The notes under the pieces: generated by a model
The model's input: the letters and a program-made list of their open reading frames with translations, nothing else
What the model was told of the DNA's origin: nothing
Database searches by the model: none
Position numbers and translations under genes: made by a program
In this document: positions 1 through 7,789 of the stretch, piece after piece
How positions within the stretch are numbered: the first letter of the stretch is position 1
Layout: every line of letters starts with the position of its first letter
Assembly (NCBI GenBank): GCA_948444845.1
Contig: CAOJVB010000019.1
Coordinates: forward strand, 1-34,630
From: an uncultured Clostridiaceae bacterium
Lineage (GTDB): Bacteria; Bacillota; Clostridia; TANB77; CAG-508
Direction: 5' to 3'
DNA length: 34,630 bases

Positions 1-2321
1 AATGTCATTTGTGTTAAGTCGTTTGTACCAAATGAGAAGAATTCAGCTTCTTTTGCTATTTCGTCTGCTGTTAGGGCAGCTCTTGGTATTTCTATCATTG
101 TTCCTACTTTGTATTTTAGGTCTACTCCAGCGTTTGCGATAACTTCGTCTGCTGTTTTAACTACTACGTCTTTAACGTATTTTAATTCTTTTATTTCTCC
201 AACTAATGGAATCATTATTTCTGGAGCTATGTTCATTCCTTCTTTGTTTACGTTTATTGCAGCTTCTATAACAGCTCTTGTTTGCATTGCTGCAATTTCA
301 GGGTATGTTACTGCTAAACGGCATCCACGGTGTCCCATCATTGGGTTGAATTCTTTTAATCCTTCACAGATATTTTTTAGTTCTTCAAATGTTAATCCCA
401 TTTCTTTTGCTAAATCTGCTATTGCTTCATCTTCGTGTGGAACGAACTCGTGTAGTGGTGGATCTAAGAAACGTATTGTTACTGGGTAACCTTTCATTTC
501 TCTGTATAGTCCTTCGAAATCTCCTCTTTGCATTGGAAGTATTTTTGCTAATGCTTTTTCTCGTTGCTCTGCTGTTCTTGAAACTATCATTTCACGAATT
601 GCAGCTATTCTATCAGGAGCAAAGAACATATGCTCTGTACGGCATAGACCTATACCTTGTGCTCCGAATTCATATGCTTGGTGTGCATCTTTTGGAGTAT
701 CTGCGTTTGTTTTTACTTTTAATACTCTATATTGGTCAGCCCATCCCATTAATGTAGCGAAGTTTCCTGAAACTGATGCGTCAACTGTTTCAATTTTTTC
801 TCCATATACATTTCCTGTTGAACCGTCAAGTGAAATCCATTCACCCTCTGTTACTTTTCTTCCATCTGGTAATGTGAAGTATTTTTCTTCTTCATTTACT
901 ATTATTTCACCACAACCTGCAACGCAGCATGTTCCCATACCACGTGCAACAACGGCTGCGTGTGATGTCATACCACCACGTACTGTAAGTACACCATGAC
1001 ATACGTTCATTCCATCTATATCTTCTGGAGATGTTTCTAGTCTTACTAATACTAGGTCTTTTTCTCCTGCCTCATGTAGTTCTACTGCTCTATCTGCTGT
1101 GAATACTACTTTACCTGTTGCAGCTCCTGGTGATGCTGCTAAACCTTTTGCTACTACTTTTGCTGCTTTTAATGCGTTGCTATCGAAGTTTGGATGTAAT
1201 AGTTGGTCTAATTGAGCTGGTTCTACTCTTAATACTGCTTCTTTTTCTGTTATCATTCCTTCATTTACTAAGTCAACAGCTATTTGAAGTGCAGCATTTG
1301 CAGTTCTTTTACCATTTCTTGTTTGTAAGAAGAATAATTTTCCTCTTTCTATTGTGAATTCCATATCTTGCATGTCTTTGTAATGTTTTTCTAGTTTTTC
1401 TGCATACATTACGAAGTCTTCATATGCTTTTGGATTTACTTCTTTTAATTGATCAATATGTTGTGGAGTTCTTACACCTGCAACAACGTCTTCACCTTGT
1501 GCATTCATTAAGTATTCACCAAATATTTTGTTTTCTCCTGTAGCTGGGTTACGTGTGAAGGCAACACCTGTTCCACAGTCTTCTCCCATGTTTCCGAATA
1601 CCATTTCTTGAATGTTAACAGCTGTTCCCCAGCTTCCTGGTATATCGTTTAATCTTCTATATGTTATAGCTCTTGCATTATTCCAAGAACGGAATACGGC
1701 TTTTACACCTTCTATTAATTGTGTTTTTGGGTCTGATGGGAATTCTTCTCCCTTAGCATTTTTGTATACTTCTTTGAATCTTACAACTAATTCTTTTAGG
1801 TCCTCTGCTGTAAGTTCTGTGTCTAATTTAACACCTTTTGCTTCTTTTACTTCATCTATTATTTTTTCAAAGAAAGGCTTTGGTATTTCCATAACAACAT
1901 CACTAAACATTTGAATGAATCTTCTGTAGCTATCATAAGCAAATCTTTCATTTTTTTCTGCTATTGCTTTAACTACTTCTTCATTTAAACCTAAGTTTAG
2001 AACTGTATCCATCATTCCTGGCATAGATGCTCTAGCTCCTGAACGAACTGATACTAGTAATGGATTTTCTAAATCTCCAAATTTCTTTCCTGTAATTTCT
2101 TCTAATTTTGCTAAGCTTGCAAAGATTTCTTCTTCTATTTCTGGTGCTATTTTTTCACCATCTTCATAATATCTTGTGCACGCTTCTGTTGTAACTGTGA
2201 AACCTTGTGGAATTGGTAGACCTAAGTTAGTCATTTCAGCAAGGTTTGCTCCTTTTCCTCCTAAAAGTTCACGCATGTTTGCATTTCCTTCACTAAAAAG
2301 GTATACATACTTTTGACTCAT
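1..2321 (-). CDS. ppdK: Pyruvate, phosphate dikinase (3' part missing)
   Basis: PPDK interconverts pyruvate + ATP + Pi and PEP + AMP + PPi in the cytoplasm, and in anaerobes it links glycolysis and PEP metabolism. The reading frame starts at 2319-2321 (MSQKYVYLFSEGNANMRELL), with AAGGAGG eight bases upstream, and runs open through the left edge. About 773 codons are visible; family members have about 875 residues, so roughly 100 C-terminal residues of the PEP/pyruvate-binding barrel lie outside. The N-terminal ATP-grasp region begins GGKGANLAEMTNLGLPIPQG. The phosphohistidine motif GGMTSHAAVVARGMG is at about residue 455 (bases 935-985), and the barrel follows (GLCRTEHMFF). It is transcribed divergently from the gene at 2545. 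No frameshift or in-frame CGG was seen. The identification is certain. Confidence 0.97.
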   Translation of the reverse strand, partial: MSQKYVYLFSEGNANMRELLGGKGANLAEMTNLGLPIPQGFTVTTEACTRYYEDGEKIAPEIEEEIFASLAKLEEITGKKFGDLENPLLVSVRSGARASMPGMMDTVLNLGLNEEVVKAIAEKNERFAYDSYRRFIQMFSDVVMEIPKPFFEKIIDEVKEAKGVKLDTELTAEDLKELVVRFKEVYKNAKGEEFPSDPKTQLIEGVKAVFRSWNNARAITYRRLNDIPGSWGTAVNIQEMVFGNMGEDCGTGVAFTRNPATGENKIFGEYLMNAQGEDVVAGVRTPQHIDQLKEVNPKAYEDFVMYAEKLEKHYKDMQDMEFTIERGKLFFLQTRNGKRTANAALQIAVDLVNEGMITEKEAVLRVEPAQLDQLLHPNFDSNALKAAKVVAKGLAASPGAATGKVVFTADRAVELHEAGEKDLVLVRLETSPEDIDGMNVCHGVLTVRGGMTSHAAVVARGMGTCCVAGCGEIIVNEEEKYFTLPDGRKVTEGEWISLDGSTGNVYGEKIETVDASVSGNFATLMGWADQYRVLKVKTNADTPKDAHQAYEFGAQGIGLCRTEHMFFAPDRIAAIREMIVSRTAEQREKALAKILPMQRGDFEGLYREMKGYPVTIRFLDPPLHEFVPHEDEAIADLAKEMGLTFEELKNICEGLKEFNPMMGHRGCRLAVTYPEIAAMQTRAVIEAAINVNKEGMNIAPEIMIPLVGEIKELKYVKDVVVKTADEVIANAGVDLKYKVGTMIEIPRAALTADEIAKEAEFFSFGTNDLTQMT

Positions 2322-2419
2322 ATAAAAACCTCCTTGTTTTTTTATGTCTTAACTATATAATTTTGTTAAAACTTTAACATGTTTTAGCTCGTCCTAGAAT
2401 ATTTTTCCAGAACGTACTT

Positions 2420-2448
2420 ATTATACCCATAAAATAGGGAAATGTAAA
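2420..2448 (-). promoter_or_regulatory. Sigma-A-type promoter for ppdK
   Basis: On the minus strand, TTTACA (2443-2448) is followed after 17 bases by a perfect TATAAT (2420-2425). This leaves about a 90-base leader before ppdK, with a weak GTTAAA/TTTAAC hairpin in it. Confidence 0.75.
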
Positions 2449-2483
2449 GATTTTTTTGTATTTTTTTTATTTTTGTTTTTGTC

Positions 2484-2512
2484 TTTACATAATTTTATTT
2501 GTATGTTATAAT
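2484..2512 (+). promoter_or_regulatory. Sigma-A-type promoter with extended -10
   Basis: TTTACA (2484-2489), a 17-base spacer and TATAAT (2507-2512), with TG one base upstream of the -10 box. It faces away from the ppdK promoter and drives the small gene at 2545. Confidence 0.8.
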
Positions 2513-2544
2513 GTAAACATCAAAACCTAAGGAGGTACATGTAT

Positions 2545-2961
2545 ATGGCAAAGAAGGATGAAAATGGACGGATTGTAATCCCAAAGGATATTGTAGAAAA
2601 TTGTGTATTCCTTTCAGATGATGGCAACTTTGAAAAAAAGAACCTTGTGTTCTTTATCAACAATCAGGGTGAAATAGGCGTAAGTATTATTTTGAAATTA
2701 CTTCCCCTTCCTAATGATTTCAAGTTTTTGGGTAATTGTGACTATGACAGTAAAAGCCATACAATCACCATTCCTGAAAATGTGGATGTAGCTTTAGGAA
2801 ATGGTGAAGATTATTACTTTACTACAACACTTGAAGGAAGATCATATATTTATATCTACAAACGCCAAACTGATATGCAAAAATTATCTGCTATTCTTTC
2901 TAATGTAGCAAAGACCTTAGAAGGATTTAAAGCTTATCTTGATGAAGATGTAGATGATTAA
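2545..2961 (+). CDS. Small hypothetical protein with AbrB-like motif
   Basis: A 138-residue protein. Two in-frame ATGs (2539 and 2545) follow GGAGG at 2531-2535; the second has the better nine-base spacing and gives MAKKDENGRIVIPKDI. That N-terminus resembles the swapped-hairpin AbrB/SpoVT motif (GRIVIPKEIR). A second similar segment, HTITIPENV, lies at about residues 76-84, so a duplicated fold is possible. The C-terminal 30 residues look helical and end acidic (LDEDVDD). I do not recognise the family. It is a single-gene unit with its own strong promoter and terminator. Codon choice (ATC, CCA, GGC, AAC, CAG) is less AT-driven than in neighbours, which hints at transfer. It carries an in-frame CGG that must be read as Arg, in the conserved R of the motif. 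Confidence 0.75.
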   Translation: MAKKDENGRIVIPKDIVENCVFLSDDGNFEKKNLVFFINNQGEIGVSIILKLLPLPNDFKFLGNCDYDSKSHTITIPENVDVALGNGEDYYFTTTLEGRSYIYIYKRQTDMQKLSAILSNVAKTLEGFKAYLDEDVDD

Positions 2962-2976
2962 TTTCAGTCTTTTATT

Positions 2977-3013
2977 GCAAAATGGATGCTAAACTTTAGC
3001 ATCCATTTTTTTG
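2977..3013 (+). terminator. Intrinsic terminator
   Basis: Perfect 13-base arms at 2981-2993 and 2995-3007 (AATGGATGCTAAA), followed by a T run. It ends the 2545 transcription unit. Confidence 0.85.
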
Positions 3014-3099
3014 CACTGCATATATAAAAAATTTATTTCTATAAAATTTATAAATATTTTATTTCCTTAGTTTTAATAAAACTTCTATTTTTCTCTTTT

Positions 3100-4464
3100 C
3101 TAAAATTCTAATTTCTCTTCTAACCATGCTGGTATTTCGTCTATTTTTAAGCGTATTTGTTCCATTGTATCCCTGTCTCTTATTGTTACTGTATCATCTT
3201 CTAAAGTGTCGAAGTCTACTGTTACGCAGTAAGGTGTTCCTATTTCGTCTTCTCTTCTATAACGTTTTCCTATTGAGCCTGCTTCGTCGTAGTCACACAT
3301 GAATTTCTTTGATAATTTTGTATATACTTCGTCTGCTTTTTCGCTTAATTTTTTAGATAGTGGTAGTACTGCTACTTTATATGGTGCTAGTGCTGGGTGT
3401 AAGTGTAATACTGTTCTTGTGTCTCCTTCTACTATTTCTTGTTCTTCATAAGCTTGACAAAGAACTGCTAACACTGTTCTATCTAAACCATATGTTGACT
3501 CTATAATATATGGTATATATCTTTCATTTGTTTCTGGATCTAAATATTCCATATTTTTTCCTGAATATTCTTGATGTTTTGATAAGTCATAATTTGTTCT
3601 GTTATGAGTTCCATTAATCTCTCCCCATCCAAATGGGAATAAAAATTCAATATCACATGCTTCTTTTGCATAGAATGCTAATTTTTCGTGGTCATGAAAT
3701 CTCAAATTCTCTTCTAACAATCCTAAATCCATAAAATATTTTTTTCCATATTCTTTAAAATATTTATAAATGTCAGAATCTGTTCCCTCTTTACAGAATG
3801 TTTGGAATTCCATTTGTTCAAATTCAATTGTTCTAAATGTAAAATTCCCAGGTGTAATTTCGTTTCTAAAAGCTTTTCCTATTTGACCTATACTAAATGG
3901 TAATTTTGCTCTTGCAGTTCTTTGCACATTTAAGTAATTTACATATTCTCCTTGTGCATTTTCTGGTCTTAAATATATAATACTTTTATTATCAGTAGTT
4001 ACTCCTCTATATGTCTGAAACATCAAATTGAATTGTCTTATATCTGTATAATTTGATTTTCCACAATTAGGGCAAGGTACTCTATGTTCTTTTATATATT
4101 GCATCATTTCTTCTTGTGTCATTCCATCTGCATCTGCATTTGGATCAAAATCATTTATTAGGTTATCTACTCTATGCCTCGTTTTACATTCTTTGCAATC
4201 TACTAAAGGATCAGAGAAACCTGATACATGCCCAGAAGCTTCCCATACTCTAGGATGCATTAATATATCTGCATCAATTTCATAGCTATTCTTTCTTTCT
4301 TGAATAAATCTTTTTCTCCAAGTATCTTTAATATTATTTTTTAGCCTAGCTCCCAATGGTCCATAATCCCATGTATTTGCTAAACCTCCATAAATTTCAG
4401 AACCTGGATATATAAATCCTCTTCCTTTGCATAAATTCACAATCTTTTCCATACTTTCTACCAT
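3100..4464 (-). CDS. glyS: Glycyl-tRNA synthetase, single-chain class II
   Basis: This enzyme charges tRNA-Gly. It is the alpha2 (eukaryote-like) form rather than the two-subunit GlyQ/GlyS form. At 454 residues it is of usual length. The start at 4462-4464 has GGAGG eight bases upstream; a second Met at residue 5 lacks that spacing. Visible are the N-terminal GRGFIYPGSEIYGG, two CxxC pairs (CKEC near residue 90 and CPNC near residue 131), class II motif 2 (FRNEITP, then RTIEFEQMEFQ), the motif 3 region (GLDRTVLAVL), and the C-terminal anticodon-binding domain (HPALAPYKVAVLPL). A T-box leader upstream on the same strand indicates control by uncharged tRNA-Gly. It is monocistronic as far as can be seen. 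Confidence 0.97.
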   Translation of the reverse strand: MVESMEKIVNLCKGRGFIYPGSEIYGGLANTWDYGPLGARLKNNIKDTWRKRFIQERKNSYEIDADILMHPRVWEASGHVSGFSDPLVDCKECKTRHRVDNLINDFDPNADADGMTQEEMMQYIKEHRVPCPNCGKSNYTDIRQFNLMFQTYRGVTTDNKSIIYLRPENAQGEYVNYLNVQRTARAKLPFSIGQIGKAFRNEITPGNFTFRTIEFEQMEFQTFCKEGTDSDIYKYFKEYGKKYFMDLGLLEENLRFHDHEKLAFYAKEACDIEFLFPFGWGEINGTHNRTNYDLSKHQEYSGKNMEYLDPETNERYIPYIIESTYGLDRTVLAVLCQAYEEQEIVEGDTRTVLHLHPALAPYKVAVLPLSKKLSEKADEVYTKLSKKFMCDYDEAGSIGKRYRREDEIGTPYCVTVDFDTLEDDTVTIRDRDTMEQIRLKIDEIPAWLEEKLEF

Positions 4465-4486
4465 TTTCTATTCCTCCTTATTATTT

Positions 4487-4632
4487 TAGATGTCGGAGGT
4501 CAGAGATCAGAATATTGTTTTAAAAAATATATAATACTTTAATTTTCACTATATATTTATTTCTTTACTTATCTTTTTTTGTATTTTATATATCTATTTT
4601 TTTCTAATTTCTGGCTTCTGGCTTCCGTCCTG
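4487..4632. repeat. Short purine/pyrimidine-rich repeat-like fragments in the glyS leader
   Basis: Between the T-box terminator and the glyS ribosome site lie two imperfect tandem stretches, GGAGGTCAGAGATCAG-like at about 4495-4510 and CTGGCTTCTGGCTTCC at about 4611-4626. They resemble the GGAGGTTGGAAG-type arms at 32211-32401 and may be remnants of the same repeat class. Resemblance by eye only. Confidence 0.35.
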
Positions 4633-4639
4633 CTAAACA

Positions 4640-4835
4640 AAAAAACTTTCATTCCTAGCCTTATTTTCAGCTAGGGACGAAAGTTTTATTTTTCCGCGGT
4701 TCCACCCTAATTGGTAATTTTTTATGAAATTACCCTCTTTTATTTTTATATGCTCCAAAGTTCCCCACAAGTATTTTATTGTTGGCTTTCACCTTACCCA
4801 ACTCTCTTGTTAATAAAATAGTTTTGCTTTTTCTT
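4640..4835 (-). promoter_or_regulatory. Glycine T-box riboswitch upstream of glyS
   Basis: On the minus strand the invariant T-box sequence GGGTGGAACCGCGG lies at about 4694-4707. It is followed by a terminator hairpin (arms about 4642-4660 and 4670-4687) and a T run. Stem I shows the usual AAGAGAG and GGTGAAAGCC elements at about 4780-4812. The stretch GTGGGGAAC just after it (about 4761-4769) contains GGA and GGG, both glycine codons, in the position expected for the specifier; I cannot fix which one by eye. Uncharged tRNA-Gly should stabilise the antiterminator and let glyS be transcribed. Confidence 0.92.
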
Positions 4836-4864
4836 TTTCATCACATTTATATTTATCTTATATT

Positions 4865-4893
4865 ATTTTATTCCCTTTTTATGATAAAGTCAA
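4865..4893 (-). promoter_or_regulatory. Sigma-A-type promoter for T-box/glyS
   Basis: Minus strand: TTGACT (4888-4893), a 17-base spacer and TAAAAT (4865-4870), just upstream of the T-box stem I. Confidence 0.75.
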
Positions 4894-4917
4894 TAGTCGA
4901 TATTAAAATTAATAAAA

Positions 4918-4967
4918 GTTCCCAAAAGGGACTTTATACCCCATTAGGAAACGTCCCTAATGGGAAC
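4918..4967. repeat. Family A palindromic repeat (GTTCCC...GGGAAC)
   Basis: A 50-base element with ends GTTCCC and GGGAAC and internal AAAGGGAC and GTCCCTAA half-palindromes. Its last base is part of the stop codon of the AIM24 gene. It shares GGAAACGTCCC and ATACCCC blocks with copies at 19754-19820 and 33608-33670. Confidence 0.8.
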
Positions 4968-5638
4968 TAGCCTCTTGGTACATATAGTAAACCTGCTAGT
5001 TTTGATATTGGCATTGATTGTAGCCATACTGTTCCAGGTCCTTCTACTGTTGTTAAAAATAATCCTTCTCCTCCAAACATTATATTTTTTAACCCTGGCA
5101 CTGTTGCAATATCTAATTTTACTCCTGATTCCATTACTGCTACATAACCATTATCTACTTTTAGTTTTTCTCCTGCTTGTAGTTCTTTTTTTACTACTTC
5201 CCCATCTATTTCTAAATATACTTTTCCTGGTCCTGTTATTTTTTGCATTATAAAGCCTTCTCCTCCGAAAAAACCTGCTCCTAGTTTTTTTCTAAAGTGC
5301 ATTGCTATATCTACTGTGCTTTCTGCACATAAAAATGCTTTTTTCTGTGCTATTATTGTTTCTCCTTGCTTTAAGTCAAATTCTAATATTTTTCCTGGAA
5401 AAGATGATGAAAATGCTATTTCTACATCATCTTTTTCTGCTGTGTATATGTTCATGAATAATGATTCTCCTGCTAGTGCTCTTCCTAATCCTTTCATTAT
5501 TCCTCCATTTGTTGATGTAGTCATTTTTATTCCTTCATCCATCCAACTCATTCCACCACTTTCTGTTACTACCGCTTCTCCTTTTGATAGTTTACATGTT
5601 ACTACTGGTAATGAGTCCCCTAATATTTTTGCTTGCAT
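4967..5638 (-). CDS. AIM24 / TIGR00266 family protein
   Basis: A 223-residue soluble beta-rich protein of the AIM24 family. Bacterial members have no firmly established biochemical role. Family features seen are the N-terminal MSWMDEGIKM, the glycine-rich GGEGFIMQKITGPG and its near repeat FGGEGLFLTTVEGPG, the phrase GPGKVYLE, and the C-terminal WLQSMPISKLAGLL. The start at 5638 follows GGGAGG at good spacing, and the gene has its own promoter. The protein ends LYVPRG, and its stop codon abuts a family A palindrome, so the last few residues and the stop may have been reset by repeat insertion. No neighbour suggests a shared pathway. Confidence 0.9.
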   Translation of the reverse strand: MQAKILGDSLPVVTCKLSKGEAVVTESGGMSWMDEGIKMTTSTNGGIMKGLGRALAGESLFMNIYTAEKDDVEIAFSSSFPGKILEFDLKQGETIIAQKKAFLCAESTVDIAMHFRKKLGAGFFGGEGFIMQKITGPGKVYLEIDGEVVKKELQAGEKLKVDNGYVAVMESGVKLDIATVPGLKNIMFGGEGLFLTTVEGPGTVWLQSMPISKLAGLLYVPRG

Positions 5639-5671
5639 TATCTTTTCCTCCCTTTTTACTTTATTACATTA

Positions 5672-5700
5672 ATATTACTATATTACAATTATCTTTTCAA
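5672..5700 (-). promoter_or_regulatory. Candidate promoter for AIM24 gene
   Basis: Minus strand: TTGAAA (5695-5700), 17 bases, TAATAT (5672-5677). The -10 match is imperfect. Confidence 0.5.
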
Positions 5701-5846
5701 TATTTTTTGTCACTTTTTATCACTTTTTGTTTTCTTTATTTCATTAGTATTTCATATAATACATTTTTTGTTTTTATATTTCATATTTGTTACAAATTCA
5801 TTACTTATTTTTTTATTATTTTTGTTTTTTGTAATGTTTAGTTTAC

Positions 5847-5860
5847 TTTTGTCGACAAAA
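5847..5860. promoter_or_regulatory. TTTTGTCGACAAAA palindrome, Spo0A-box-like
   Basis: A perfect 14-base palindrome. Each half matches most of the Spo0A box (TTTTGTCGAA) except its final positions. It lies eight bases before the DnaA-box cluster. The binding-site assignment is an inference. Confidence 0.35.
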
Positions 5861-5867
5861 TAATCTC

Positions 5868-5897
5868 TGTGGATATTGTGGATAACTCTGTTGATAA
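5868..5897. promoter_or_regulatory. Cluster of three DnaA-box-like sites
   Basis: TGTGGATAT (5868-5876), TGTGGATAA (5877-5885, an exact reverse complement of TTATCCACA) and TGTTGATAA (5889-5897), all in one orientation within 30 bases of AT-rich DNA. No dnaA or dnaN gene is nearby, and the flanking genes do not diverge as they normally do at oriC. Confidence 0.5.
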
Positions 5898-6121
5898 TGT
5901 GTTTTCAATGTATTCAGAGTGTAAGTTGTTCACAATTGTTTTTTGTGTTATTGTTTATGTAGACTGTTTGATTAATTATAGTCTTATGCTTTTTTACTAT
6001 ATTCTTTTACTTTATTTTTTGTTCTATTGTTTATTTTATAAAATTTGTAACTTTTGTTTTTACAATGTTTATACTGCTCAAGTTTTAACCCCCATCATTA
6101 TAATTTTGGTGGAGGCTATGA

Positions 6122-6691
6122 TTATTTATATAGTTTTTGATAAATCTTATAGTCTCTTACTATTTTTCTTACATAACTGTTTGTTTCTTTAAATGGTATA
6201 TTTTCTATGTCTGACCCATCTTCTTTTATTGTTCCTTGTTTTATCCAGTTGTCTACATTTCCTATTCCAGCATTATATGCTGCTAGCGCTAATAGTGTAT
6301 TGCTATTGTATTTTTTTAATAACTTTGCATAGTATTTTGTTCCTATTTTTATATTTATTTCTGGATTATATAATCTTTCTGTTACTGATATCTCTTCTTT
6401 TATTTCTTCTGCTTCTTCTAATGCTGTACTTTCCATTAGTTGCATTAGTCCTATTGCTCCACTTTTTGATTTTATATTTCTTTTGAAGTTACTTTCAGCT
6501 TTTATTATTGCAAATGTTAACATTGGATCTATATTGTTTTCTTCGGAATATTTATATACATATTCTGAATAACTTGTTTTATATATTTTCTTTAGTATGT
6601 AATTGTGTATCTTTAGTACTCCAAATAATAGTATCATTATAATAATTATTATTGATAGTATTATTAGGATTTTTTTCGGTTTTGCTTTCAA
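6122..6691 (-). CDS. Membrane-anchored lytic transglycosylase (SLT domain)
   Basis: Predicted to cleave the glycan strands of peptidoglycan outside the membrane. It has 189 residues. An N-terminal anchor (about residues 8-27, ILIILSIIIIIMILLFGVL) is followed by a GH23/SLT domain with the catalytic Glu in IIKAESNF (near residue 67), the GAIGLMQLM motif, and AAYNAGIGNV, as in Slt70-type enzymes. The start is TTG at 6689-6691, with GGAG seven bases upstream. It lies 82 bases downstream of the L,D-transpeptidase-like gene on the same strand, so a wall-remodelling pair is plausible. No signal cleavage site is evident. Confidence 0.9.
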   Translation of the reverse strand: MKAKPKKILIILSIIIIIMILLFGVLKIHNYILKKIYKTSYSEYVYKYSEENNIDPMLTFAIIKAESNFKRNIKSKSGAIGLMQLMESTALEEAEEIKEEISVTERLYNPEINIKIGTKYYAKLLKKYNSNTLLALAAYNAGIGNVDNWIKQGTIKEDGSDIENIPFKETNSYVRKIVRDYKIYQKLYK

Positions 6692-6773
6692 GTTTTCTCT
6701 CCTTTTTTAGCTATGTTTTATTAGTTTTAACTTCTTTATGCATATTTCATTTTACATAGATTGACTTTTTTCT

Positions 6774-7304
6774 TTATTGACATATTATTATTTTGGTTTC
6801 TTTACTTATGTTTTCTATTATTTCTTTCATTGCTTTTGAATTAATTGATATACATCCTGCTGTTGGTGTGTTGTTTGTGCAGTGTAGAAATATTGCACTC
6901 CCTTTATTTGGTATGTTGTTTGGGTTTGTTTTTATTTCTATTAAGTATTCGTATTGTGTTTTGTATTCTATTAAGTGTTCGGCTGTTTTCCAGTCTTTTT
7001 CTACTTCTTCTATGTTTACTAACTGGTTATAATATATGGAGTTTGCATCATCTACCCAGTACATGCTATCTGTAATTCTTGTGTATTGTATATTATTTTT
7101 GTTTTTTCCGTTTTTGTGAGTGTTTAGTATTATTCCTAATTCGAATTCTCCTACGGGTGTTTTTTGGTCGCCTTCTTCTTTTTTGTTTGTTAAACCGTTT
7201 TTCCCTATATAGGCTTCTTCTTCTATTTTGCATTTTTGGTATTTTAGTATTCCTTTGTTTTTTTCTTTTGGATAGAAATATATGTTTTCGTTTATTTTTT
7301 TCAC
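6774..7304 (-). CDS. L,D-transpeptidase (YkuD) family protein
   Basis: Predicted to have the catalytic domain that makes or edits 3-3 peptidoglycan cross-links. Family signs are IGKNGLTNKKEEGDQKTPVG (the substrate-side loop) and FLHCTNNTPTAGCISI, which carries the His and the catalytic Cys of HxxxxxxTxGC. At 176 residues it is little more than the catalytic domain, and no signal peptide is seen. The start is uncertain. The only usual start, GTG at 7302-7304, begins with the last base of the GGAG ribosome site, leaving no spacing. The in-frame ATA at 7293-7295 lies eight bases downstream of GGAG, where a start codon is expected. An in-frame stop lies just upstream. Confidence 0.85.
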   Translation of the reverse strand: MKKINENIYFYPKEKNKGILKYQKCKIEEEAYIGKNGLTNKKEEGDQKTPVGEFELGIILNTHKNGKNKNNIQYTRITDSMYWVDDANSIYYNQLVNIEEVEKDWKTAEHLIEYKTQYEYLIEIKTNPNNIPNKGSAIFLHCTNNTPTAGCISINSKAMKEIIENISKETKIIICQ

Positions 7305-7762
7305 TCCTTTTTTTTAATGTTTTGGCTTTGAAATTTATTTTTCTTCTTTTCATTATGAAATAATACTAACATAATTCTATTATAATTTCAACTAAATATG
7401 TTTGTTCTATTTTAATTATTCTCTATTTTTGTGATTATAAAAATATTTTTTATAATTTATTATACTTTTTTATTATTTTATATATTAATAGTTTTATAAA
7501 TAATTTATTAATTAGAAAATGAGGTTCTAAATTGAACCTCATCTTCTAATTTTAAACTTTATAAGTTACTTTTACTATAATCGCCTAATTATATTAGAAC
7601 AGGAATTAAAAATTTATGGTGTTATAATAGCATAATTAGAGATTTTTTAAGGTGTTTTATTAAATTTCTTCGTATAATTATTACTAGCTAATAGTCAAGG
7701 TGGCTTTTTATTTTCTACTTCTTTTTGAGCTCTACCCTTATTAATTGTTTTGCTTGGCTTCC
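7305..7762. other. Gene-free stretch between polA and LDT gene
   Basis: No gene is recognised here. It contains the hairpin at 7511-7550 and otherwise low-complexity AT-rich DNA. In clostridial genomes coaE often follows polA; I see no coaE remnant in this gap. Confidence 0.5.
7511..7550. terminator. Hairpin, probable terminator after polA
   Basis: Arms ATTAGAAAATGAGGTTC and GAACCTCATCTTCTAAT pair with one mismatch around a six-base loop. AT-rich flanks allow function in either direction; on the minus strand it would end the polA transcript. Confidence 0.55.
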
Positions 7763-7783
7763 GATTAGGAACCGTCCCCAATC
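7763..7783. repeat. Family A palindrome immediately after polA
   Basis: On the minus strand, GATTGGG-GACGGTT-CCTAATC forms a short hairpin that starts six bases after the polA stop codon. It shares the GGGGACGG core with the copies before dnaE at 23216-23395. Confidence 0.65.
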
Positions 7784-7789
7784 TACCCC

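Larger units (their letters stand above)
5701..6121. other. Gene-free, very AT-rich stretch
   Basis: No convincing gene is visible. The plus strand is strongly T-rich, which creates hydrophobic chance reading frames. It holds a perfect 14-base palindrome (5847-5860) and three DnaA-box-like nonamers (5868-5897). A CCCCCATCA...TGGTGGAGG imperfect hairpin near 6089-6116 could end the transglycosylase transcript, but it is weak. Confidence 0.6.

Noticed and set aside
5640..6121. A chromosomal replication origin at the DnaA boxes
   Set aside because: No dnaA, dnaN, rpmH or parAB genes nearby, and genes on both sides run in the same direction. Kept only as a DnaA-box cluster.
5869..6192. A 107-codon hydrophobic plus-strand frame
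   Set aside because: It lies in T-rich DNA, starts inside the DnaA-box cluster, has no ribosome site, and runs over the 3' end of the transglycosylase gene. Typical chance frame of T-rich sequence.
7093..7353. An 86-codon very basic minus-strand frame overlapping the L,D-transpeptidase gene
   Set aside because: Alternate frame of an A-rich coding strand with no ribosome site; the YkuD frame has the conserved motifs.
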